Shown in pieces: positions 1-7,000 of a stretch of 9,575 nt of DNA. The DNA comes from Planctomycetaceae bacterium (GTDB lineage Bacteria > Planctomycetota > Planctomycetia > Pirellulales > UBA1268). The translations under genes were made by a program, and so were the position numbers. Numbering within the stretch: the stretch's first letter is position 1; each line of letters begins with the position of its first letter. Location of the stretch: NCBI GenBank assembly GCA_009691925.1, contig SIAG01000141.1:1-9575 (forward strand), in the 5' to 3' direction. The notes under the pieces were generated by a model. The model did not search any database. It saw only the letters and a program-made list of their open reading frames with translations, and was not told where the DNA came from.

Positions 1-69
1 GGTCACAACCTGGCCAAGGCTGATCGAGTTCTCCGTTGCCCAGGCACTGACCATATGAATCGCCGGTTT
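1..69 (-). pseudogene. ISAs1-family transposase fragment (partial, runs off the left edge)
   Basis: Read on the minus strand from 69 to 1, the frame gives KPAIHMVSAWATENSISLGQ followed by VVT, with no stop before the window edge. This matches the segment of ISAs1-type DDE transposases (usually I/LHLVSAfa.e..lvLGQ) that lies just before the conserved KSNEIT block, which would fall beyond the left edge. The matching sequence stops at about 69, next to the left end of the IS256-type element. The upstream N-terminal part of the transposase is not recognisable on the far side of that element (1435-1530). The copy is therefore probably truncated by the IS256 insertion plus a later deletion or rearrangement. 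Family assignment rests on about 23 residues. Confidence 0.6.
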
Positions 70-77
70 GTGTAAAG

Positions 78-174
78 TCTCTTCTGTAAATCACCGGTAG
101 GGGCCTGCCCGAGTCGAGCGTAGCGAGACGAGGGCAGGCCCCTACCGGCCGCCGGGTTGAAAAGGCGGGTCATC
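78..174 (+). repeat. Left terminal inverted repeat of the IS, interrupted
   Basis: The outer part is TCTCTTCTGTAAAT (78-91), a perfect 14-bp match to the reverse complement of 1421-1434. The inner part (151-174) begins GCCGGG and ends GGCGGGTCATC; it matches the reverse complement of 1397-1420 at 21 of 24 positions. Between the two lies the palindromic element at 92-150. In the right copy the two parts are directly adjacent. Confidence 0.8.
92..150. repeat. Palindromic (hairpin) element inserted inside the IS end
   Basis: A perfect 17-bp inverted repeat, CCGGTAGGGGCCTGCCC at 94-110 and its reverse complement at 132-148, encloses a 21-base centre (111-131) containing GAGCGTAGCGAG. As RNA or single-stranded DNA it would form a very stable GC-rich hairpin. 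The uninterrupted right IS repeat shows that the whole 59-bp stretch is extra sequence. A related degraded copy at 1468-1530 suggests a dispersed REP- or MITE-like family in this genome. No coding capacity is seen. It lies just upstream of the transposase and could also affect transcription or translation entering the IS. Confidence 0.75.
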
Positions 175-206
175 GAGGTTTTCTTGGAAGTGTCTTACTA
201 CCCCAA

Positions 207-212
207 GAAGGA
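207..212 (+). promoter_or_regulatory. Ribosome binding site of the transposase
   Basis: GAAGGA ends seven bases before ATG 220. It supports this start over the in-frame TTG at 157, which has no purine-rich site in front of it and lies in the IS terminal repeat. Confidence 0.6.
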
Positions 213-219
213 ACCTGCG

Positions 220-1401
220 ATGACCCGCCAAGAAGAAAGTGCTGTTTTTGAAGCCGTCACGGCGATCCTGATCGAGCATGGCCCCGCGGCCATGGCCTCT
301 GCCTTTGCCATCATCATGAACTGTGCCATGCAGATCGAACGGGAGCAGGCTCTCAAAGCCGAGTCTCATCAGAGAACCGCGGACCGTCAAGGCTACGCCA
401 ACGGATTCAAGCCGAAGACCCTCCACGCCCGGGTGGGGGAGGTGAACCTCCGAATCCCGCAGACCCGCGACTACCACGACGAGGAAGGGCGGCCCTTCTA
501 TCCCAAGAGCCTCGAGCGAGGCGTTCGGAGCGAACGGGCCATGACCCTCGCGGTCGCCGAGATGTACGTCCAGGGCGTCAGCACCCGGAAGGTCACGAAG
601 ATCGTGGAGGAACTCTGCGGCCTCCAGATCACCTCCACTCAGGTCAGTCGGGCAGCTGCAGAGCTCGACGAGGAGCTGGCCGCGTGGCGGAACCGGCCAC
701 TCGGCGAGATCACCTACCTCATCCTCGACGCCCGGTACGAAAAGGTCCGCCACGGCGGTGCCGTCGTGCCCTGTGCAGTGCTCACCGCCATCGGGGTCAC
801 CGCCGACGGCAAGCGGTCGGTACTCGGCTGCAGCGTCGCTCGGAGTGAGGCCGAAACTCACTGGCGGGAGTTCCTTCAGAGCCTCCAGGAACGAGGCCTA
901 TACGGCGTGAAGCTCGTCGTCAGCGACAACCACGCAGGGCTCAAGGCGGCTCGTCATGCAACCATGCCCGGCGTACCGTGGCAGCGGTGCCAGTTTCACA
1001 CGAGCCAGAACGCCATGGCTCATATTCCCAAGATGGCGATGCGGGGCGATGTCGCCGATGACATCCGGCGGATCTACAACGCCGAAGACCGTGCCGAGGC
1101 CGATCGGCGACTCAAGGACATGGTCGGCCGTTACCACAAGACCGCACCCGCACTTGCCAGTTGGCTCGAGGAGAACATCCCCGAAGCCTTGACCGTCTTC
1201 GCCTTCCCGGCCGCACACCGCAAGCGGCTGCGAACCAACAACGGGATCGAACGACTCAACAAGGAAATCAAACGCCGTACCCGTGTCGCCACCCTGTTTC
1301 CAAATGAGGCTTCGGTGCTGAGGCTTGTCTCGGCCGTCCTCAGTGAGATCAGTGACGACTGGGAAACAGAAAGGTCTTACCTGAACATGAAAGCCAGATG
1401 A
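220..1401 (+). CDS. IS256-family transposase
   Basis: This 393-residue DDE transposase of the IS256/Mutator group catalyses cut-and-paste or copy-out movement of the surrounding element. The family's catalytic residues are in place: D170 in ILDARYEKVR, D236 in VVSDNHAG, and E344 in NNGIERLNKEIKRRTRV. The conserved CxxH motif is CQFH (C257-H260). The N-terminal region (about 1-110) has the usual short DNA-binding character, with GYANGFKPKTL leading into the RIPQTR motif. Length is normal for the family and no frameshift is seen, so the enzyme could be active. I chose ATG 220 because GAAGGA (207-212) lies seven bases upstream. An in-frame TTG at 157 would add 21 residues but falls inside the left inverted repeat. 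The stop codon lies within the right inverted repeat. Confidence 0.93.
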   Translation: MTRQEESAVFEAVTAILIEHGPAAMASAFAIIMNCAMQIEREQALKAESHQRTADRQGYANGFKPKTLHARVGEVNLRIPQTRDYHDEEGRPFYPKSLERGVRSERAMTLAVAEMYVQGVSTRKVTKIVEELCGLQITSTQVSRAAAELDEELAAWRNRPLGEITYLILDARYEKVRHGGAVVPCAVLTAIGVTADGKRSVLGCSVARSEAETHWREFLQSLQERGLYGVKLVVSDNHAGLKAARHATMPGVPWQRCQFHTSQNAMAHIPKMAMRGDVADDIRRIYNAEDRAEADRRLKDMVGRYHKTAPALASWLEENIPEALTVFAFPAAHRKRLRTNNGIERLNKEIKRRTRVATLFPNEASVLRLVSAVLSEISDDWETERSYLNMKAR

Positions 1402-1434
1402 CCCGCCTGCTCATCCCGGCATTTACAGAAGAGA
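1397..1434 (+). repeat. Right terminal inverted repeat of the IS, intact
   Basis: The reverse complement starts TCTCTTCTGTAAAT, continues GCCGGG, and ends GGCGGGTCATC, 38 bp in all. It pairs with 78-91 plus 151-174 at 35 of 38 positions. The transposase stop codon TGA (1399-1401) lies inside it. Confidence 0.8.
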
Positions 1435-1467
1435 AGTTGCTTTATCTGTGCGGTTCGTGCGACATTC

Positions 1468-1530
1468 CTTCTGTAAATCCGGAAGGGGCCTGCCCGAGGC
1501 GAGCGTAGCGGCACGACCGACGCCGGCCCC
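1468..1530. repeat. Degraded second copy of the palindromic element
   Basis: CTTCTGTAAATC is followed by a left arm that keeps GGGGCCTGCCCGAG and the centre CGAGCGTAGCG, in the same order as at 81-125. Across 1485-1510 it differs from the first copy at one base. The right arm has decayed: only GGCCCC near 1525-1530 still pairs with the left GGGGCC. It is in direct orientation relative to copy 1 and again follows CTTCTGTAAAT, although no IS end adjoins it here. Confidence 0.6.
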
Positions 1531-1776
1531 TCTTCAGTCTCCAAGCCAATCGAAGAAATCCAAGTTGGCGACTTCGTTTCGGCCCGGGCCGAGCATGATC
1601 CATCGGCCCCGGCCTTGCTCCCAAAAGTGGTGGCCCTCTACCGGAAAACGGCTCACGATCTCCAGAAACGCGAGGCCGTCGCCGGATAGGGATCAGCGGG
1701 GCGCCTTGACCAGTCGGTGCAAATCGTCGCCTCCGACGAGCATCCGGTCTACGCGGCGCGGCCCCACCCGGCGCTG
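1513..1776 (+). pseudogene. HINT-domain fragment, probably from a polymorphic toxin (broken)
   Basis: One + strand frame reads KPIEEIQVGDFVSARAEHD, then KVVALYRKTAHDLQ, a TAG stop at 1687-1689, and then in the same frame VQIVASDEHPVYAA (1717-1758). This follows the pattern of pretoxin HINT/intein-like self-splicing domains: a KPIEEIxVGDxV strand block, a K/RVxxxxxxxxxxL block, and a (T/S)xxHPxxV motif containing the conserved histidine (codon 1741). The N-terminal catalytic Cys block (usually C-F-x-x-G-T) is absent, having been replaced by the palindromic repeat. There is no start codon and no toxin domain downstream, where the antisense 753-aa gene begins to overlap. It is a decayed remnant. 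The match was made by eye over about 60 residues, so the family call is moderate. Confidence 0.55.
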
Positions 1777-4038
1777 TCAGCGGCGTTCTACCAGGGGGCG
1801 GATCGTGTAGGCGACGCCGGCGGTGGTCAGTTCGGTCGGCGTGCCGGCATTGCGGAGGAGATCGATGAGAAGGTTGTGGCACGACGGGCCAGCCGCCTCC
1901 GCCAGGGCGACGGATTGGGGGCGGTCGAACTCGATGATGATTGCCCCCTCGTGGCGGTCGACACGCACCCTCCGGACGCCGGTCACCGGCTTGGCGGCCG
2001 CCGGCTTCCAGCCGCGTCCGACATCGAAATAGACGGTCGCCACCGTTCCCGGGCCGGTGACCCGTTCGATCGGAGCCTGGTTGAAGAGGGGGAGGATCTC
2101 GTAGAGGCGGGTGACGCGATCCCGGCCATCCCCCTCGATCGTCGTCTCGACGCGCAGCCCCGCGGCGTCGATGTCGAACGTCCGCGTGAACATCACCTGG
2201 CCGACGAGGGCGTCATCCGGGGCGGCATCGCTGCCGTGCTCTCCGGCTGAGACGAGGGGGGAGACGACGCGGACGGTGGCCCGGTCGAGGCCGATATCGT
2301 GCGTGCAGTCGGTGAACGCCGCGCGCGGCAGCCGCGCGGTGCTGAAGGGCTTCCCGTCGGCATTCACGCCGGCCAAGGCGTGGGTCTGCCACTGCCACCA
2401 GTTGGCCCAGGTGTCCTGCGAATCCGATTCGACGGGGCGGTGGCGGCTGCGCCCCAGGATCACGGCGCCGGTCGCGGGGGTCCAGAAGCCCGACAGCGCC
2501 CCGCCGGAGAAGCCGGTCGCCTCCGGCCCCGGCACCGTCGGGCCGGTGTGGATGATCACCCCCATCCCCCCGAGTTTGGCGGCGAGGAAATCCTCGCCGA
2601 AGCTGCGGACGAAGTCCTCGTCACGGTCGAAGGGCAGCCGGGCCACGGGCTTGTCGGCAGCGCGGAGAAACCTGGTGAGCGTTCCGGGGCGGTAGTAATC
2701 GTGGTCGTAGGGCACGACGGAGAGTTGGCCTCCGCCCGCTTTCCATTGGGCCGTCGGCGCGGGGTCGTGCGACTCCGCAAGCAGGGTGTTGACGCCGCGC
2801 AGTTCGGCACCGCTGCGGAACGCCCCACGGATTTCGGCCTGCATTGCGGCGGTCGTCTTCGGCACGGCACGGCCCCCCTGGCGCGGACGGTCGTTGAAGA
2901 GAAGGGGGAGCGCCGGCGTGGCGAGCATCGCGGCGCCGACATCACGGTGCCGGTGGGCGGACTGGTCCTGGAAGCCGTCAGAAGACGTCCAGGGGGCGAA
3001 ATGGGTCGGCCCGAAGGCGTGCGCCGAGCCGGGCTCGGGAAGGAGAAGATGGGTTTTCAGGTCGGCCATCGTGGCCACGGCCCCGCGGAGGAAGTCCCAC
3101 TCGTCGGGGGCGGCCAGCGCCGCCCACGTCAGGAAATAGAAATCGTCGCCGGCCGTGGCCGGATCGTATCCGCCGCCGTGATCGGGATAGCCGGCGGCTG
3201 TCAGATGCCGACCGACGAGGGCCCGTGCGAGCACCTCGGCGCGGCTGACGATCGCCGAATCGTCGACGGCCCGGGCGATGTAGGCGCAAGCCGTGACGGT
3301 CCGCGCGGCGATGTCGCGGGGGGGGTCGGACCGGTCGGCCGGGTCGTGGGGGCCAGGCTCCTCGAGTCGCGACAGCGCCCTCCCGATCGCCGTTTCAAAG
3401 GCCTGCCGGACGTCGTTGGGGAGGACGTCGATCGCGTGCAGGTAGGCGTAGGTGTTGGCGAGGAGGTTCGTGGGGGGGATCGCGGCTTCCATCTCCCGGT
3501 CGTCACTGGCGAGCATCATCATGTCGACCGCGGCGGGGACGAAGCCGCGGAGCTTGCAGGCCCGCGAGCCGAAGTAGGGATTGCCCGGATAGGACCAGCT
3601 CGACCACCACGCCGGCGCCATCGGCGGGTACTGCCGCGGCGACATCCACACCCGACTGTCGCGCTCGATCGACTCCAGGAGGTAAACCCCGGCAGGGTGC
3701 CGGAGAACATCGATGTTCGGCTGCTCGAGGGAGGCGGGGCGGCGCTCCAGGGCCGAGCCCAGGAGGAGCCAGTCGCGGTAGAGGGCATCGTCGTCGAGCT
3801 GTTCCTCGATGTACTCCACCGGGACGACCGCAAGGGTGATGTCTGGCTCGGTGAGCGAGGCGAGGAACCGGTGGAGCGTTTGCTGCCAGGGCTCGGTCTG
3901 CGGGAGCTGCCCCCGGGCCGTTCCCATCAGGAGGATCGGGAGGAACGCCACAGCGACCCACGTGCTCCGGCCCGCCGTGGCCAAAACGCATGCGGCAAGC
4001 TGGCGGAGGGGAACGATCGGGGGCATGGTGGCGGTCAT
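1777..4038 (-). CDS. Secreted protein of unknown function, possibly polysaccharide-lyase-like
   Basis: This 753-residue protein has a plausible signal peptide: positively charged start, hydrophobic stretch WVAVAFLPILLMG at about 27-39, and a possible cleavage after ARG at about 43. The mature part divides roughly into an N-terminal helical half (about 45-380, rich in Trp and Tyr, with a segment around DHGGGYDPATAGDDFYFLTW) and a C-terminal half of short beta-prone stretches. The latter contains GVIIHTGPTVPG, FSGGALSGFWTP and YEILPLFNQ. That arrangement recalls heparinase or alginate-lyase-like proteins (alpha toroid plus beta sandwich), but I recognise no diagnostic catalytic motif, so this is only a suggestion. 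Start ATG 4038 has no clear Shine-Dalgarno site; ATG 4026 would shorten it by four residues. It begins 44 bp after the FtsK-like gene and is probably co-transcribed with it. Possible roles are an exported partner or an unrelated passenger. Confidence 0.8.
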   Translation of the reverse strand: MTATMPPIVPLRQLAACVLATAGRSTWVAVAFLPILLMGTARGQLPQTEPWQQTLHRFLASLTEPDITLAVVPVEYIEEQLDDDALYRDWLLLGSALERRPASLEQPNIDVLRHPAGVYLLESIERDSRVWMSPRQYPPMAPAWWSSWSYPGNPYFGSRACKLRGFVPAAVDMMMLASDDREMEAAIPPTNLLANTYAYLHAIDVLPNDVRQAFETAIGRALSRLEEPGPHDPADRSDPPRDIAARTVTACAYIARAVDDSAIVSRAEVLARALVGRHLTAAGYPDHGGGYDPATAGDDFYFLTWAALAAPDEWDFLRGAVATMADLKTHLLLPEPGSAHAFGPTHFAPWTSSDGFQDQSAHRHRDVGAAMLATPALPLLFNDRPRQGGRAVPKTTAAMQAEIRGAFRSGAELRGVNTLLAESHDPAPTAQWKAGGGQLSVVPYDHDYYRPGTLTRFLRAADKPVARLPFDRDEDFVRSFGEDFLAAKLGGMGVIIHTGPTVPGPEATGFSGGALSGFWTPATGAVILGRSRHRPVESDSQDTWANWWQWQTHALAGVNADGKPFSTARLPRAAFTDCTHDIGLDRATVRVVSPLVSAGEHGSDAAPDDALVGQVMFTRTFDIDAAGLRVETTIEGDGRDRVTRLYEILPLFNQAPIERVTGPGTVATVYFDVGRGWKPAAAKPVTGVRRVRVDRHEGAIIIEFDRPQSVALAEAAGPSCHNLLIDLLRNAGTPTELTTAGVAYTIRPLVERR

Positions 4039-4082
4039 CGCTGGAGAGACGGGGAAGGCGGGATCGAACGGGGTAGGGGCGG

Positions 4083-7000
4083 TCAGCCGGCTTCGGGAGG
4101 GGGGGCAGCCGTGCCGTCCCCCGCCGGGGGATCATCGAGAAACTTCGTGAAGTTGAACTCCCCGTCGCCACCGCCGAAGCCAAAGTTGAGCTCCTCCTTC
4201 TCCGGCTCCGCGGTCGTCGCGCCGTCCGTCGGCCGCTCAACCCGGGAGCGCTCGCTCCTCGTCCCCTGGGGACGGGCCCGGAGTCGTTCAGAAACCCCGG
4301 CGAGCCATTCGCCGGAGGGAAAGGCGTAGGGGCGGAACTTCTCGAACGTCCCCGTCTCCTCGTGGATGAAGATGGCCCGCTGGGGCCCGAGCTTGCTGGC
4401 CAGCGGACTGTCGACGAGCTGGCTGGAATCGGAGCCGCTCATCTGGAACAGGACCCGCAGCTCGAACTCCTTCAGCGCCCCGCGCTCGAACGTCCGCATC
4501 AGGTTCGTAAGCGAATCACACCAGATGAGCGTGTGGATGCCGACGGCCGGGCCGTCGCGGAGGATGGTCGCGAAGTTGTCGGCGGGCCCGGCCTTTTTGT
4601 CGCCGCCGCTGAACGAGAAGCCGAAATCGCCGTCGGCCTTGCGCAGCTCGCGGAACCTGGCCAGATCGCGGACGACGACGAACACCGCCTCGCCGTCGAG
4701 CACCTGATGGTCGAGGCGGCGCTTGACTTCGGCCGCCAGATCGGCCATCCCGTCGGTGACGCCGAGCCGGCCGATGTTGACGAAGTCGTGGGGGAGGCTG
4801 GCGGCGAGTTGCGAGAGGAGGAGGTCGGGCTTCTCGTCGGCGACCGCCGGCTCGAGGAGCACGAAGCGGGCATCGTGGCCGAGCTTCCCACCCGGGAAGG
4901 GATCGTTCGCCGCCGCCAGCCCGACGATGGCCATCGCCAGGAGGCTCACCGCCAGATCCTCGCGCTGGCCGACGATGAGGAGATTGGCCCCCCCCTGCCT
5001 CCGGAAGATCGCCGTCGTCGGATCCTTGATGGCGATCGCGTCGCCGAGCCAGGCAACCGGAGCGACGAGCTCGCGGCCGCCGCTGGTACCCTTGGCGAGG
5101 AGCTCGCGGAGGAGGACATTGCCGTCGGGATCGGCTGCCTGGTTGCCGTCGAACACGATCCGCGGCACCGGGGGGATGTCGGTGCGCCGGTCGGCGAGGC
5201 GGCGCAGCTCGCCGAGATACCACTCCCGGCGGGCGTCGTCGAGCCACACGACCTGAAAGGGATTGTTGCCAGTCACCATGCCGTTGGCGTCGTTGTAGAT
5301 CGCCTCGCCGGGGCGCGTGAGGAGCCGGGCGGCCGAATTGTCTTCGGAAAGGATCAGGCTGCTGTCGGCCTCGTTGCATTGCAGCGCGATCCGCACCGCC
5401 ATCTGCCCCATCGTCGCCCGGGGGAGGCTGTAGGAGCCGCCGAGCGTCTGCGAGCCGAGGAGGACGTGCATCCCGAAGGCGCGGCCCTGGCGGACGAGCC
5501 GGTCGAGGATCAGCGACGAATCCTGGGCGAGCTTGTCATCCTCAATGAACAGCTCCTGGAACTCGTCGATAATGAGGAGGATCCGCGGCATCGGTTCGGG
5601 ACTGCCGGTGGCACGGAAGCCGGCGAGGTCCTGGACGGCCAGTTCCCGAAACAGGTCGCCGCGCTGCTTCAGCTCGCGGTCGAGTTGCTCGAGCACCGAG
5701 AGGCCGAACTCACGCTCGCTCTCGATGGCGATGACGCGGGCGTGCGGGAGCTCATAGTGGTCGTAGATCTTGAACTCGACCCCCTTTTTGAAGTCGATGA
5801 GATAGAACTGGACCTCGTTTGGGCTGTAGGTGAGCGCGAGATTCGTGATCAGTGCGTGCATCATCGTCGACTTGCCCGAGCCGGTCTTACCGGCGATCAA
5901 GACATGCTGGCTCGTCCCCTTGCCGAGCTTCATGTGCTGCATTTTCTTCGCCCCGGCCGGCCCGAGGGGAACGTCGATGCCGGAGGCAGTGCTCCCCGTC
6001 CACCACCGGTCTTCGGGGGGCGCCACGCGGTCGAACGGCACCTCGACGCGCTTCGCCGCCTTCGCTGCCCTGCCGACGCGCTGGATGACGTTTGTGAACA
6101 CTTCGTCGGACGGGCTCTGCTCCACGCCGAGCGGCCATTTTGAGAACTCGGGATCCTGCCAGGTGAAGGTGCCGTCCTTCAGCACGAGCGTCGTGGCGTG
6201 CTGCTCGATGTCGGAGAGGGTGAAGTTCGCCGGCATCGTCTGCTTGGTGTCGACCGAAACGATCGTGTAGACGCCGCACCGCGCGCCGCTGGCGGCGATG
6301 CTCGCCAGGCGACGGGCGCTGGTCTCGGTGAAGTTCGCCGGGAAGTTGCTGACGACGACGAACCGGTAGGGCTCGGGCACCTCGGCGTCGGCGTTGTAGG
6401 CGCCGATCGAGGGGTATTCGTTCCGCAGATACTTCTGGATCACCAGCTCCATCTGATCGGTGATGTCGGCGAGCCGCTGCTCAATCTGCTGCGGCTCGGT
6501 CCAGATCCGGCTGGTGACAAGGAGCTCGTCGTGATCGGCCAGATGCATGAAGCCGGCGAAGTGCTTCCCCAGCCCGAGCGGATCGATGATCGTGAACCGG
6601 GTCTGTCCGGCGGGGGCGCCGGAGGCGATCCGCAGGGTGAGCGCCTGGAGGAAGGTGCCGGCCGCCTCCTTCTGGTCGGCCGTCGTCTTCACCAGCACCG
6701 AGCTCTCGGCGGGGAAGGGGATGGCGGCCGGCTGGGTCCACGTGGCCGGGCCGAAGGCATTCAAGTCGCTCTGGGCCGAGACGCCCCCGGGGATCTTCGA
6801 CATCGCCAGAGCGAGCGTGCCGAACCGCAGCCCGGGGGGATCGTGGGCCGGGAGCGCTGCCGAGCCGTCGGCGAGCGCTTCCCAAGCGGGGAAGCAGGCG
6901 GCGTCGATGCGGTTGGCCTCTTCCCAGATCGCCGCCGTCTCCCGCCGCAGGCACGACCAGTCCTCCGTCATGGCGCGCGTCCGCTCGGCATGGCGGTCGG

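Larger units (their letters stand above)
78..1434 (+). mobile_element. IS256-family insertion sequence with a palindrome inserted in its left end
   Basis: The element consists of one transposase gene between imperfect terminal inverted repeats. The right repeat is 1397-1434. The left repeat is split into 78-91 and 151-174 by a 59-bp palindromic insertion (92-150). Joined, the left repeat is 38 bp and differs from the reverse complement of the right repeat at only three positions. Size (about 1.3 kb without the palindrome), repeat length and transposase all fit the IS256 family. I saw no convincing 8-9 bp target duplication: flanks such as 70-77 and 1435-1442 do not match. The outer boundaries are therefore uncertain by a few bases, and the element may have lost its original context by rearrangement. 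Confidence 0.8.

Noticed and set aside
157..219. TTG start adding 21 residues to the transposase
   Set aside because: It lies within the IS terminal repeat, lacks a ribosome binding site, and ATG 220 has one at proper spacing.
2299..4329. A 676-codon open frame on the + strand opposite the 753-aa gene
   Set aside because: It is Arg/Gly/Glu-rich with no recognisable domain and mirrors the high-GC minus-strand gene, which has a signal peptide and protein-like composition. It is an antisense shadow.
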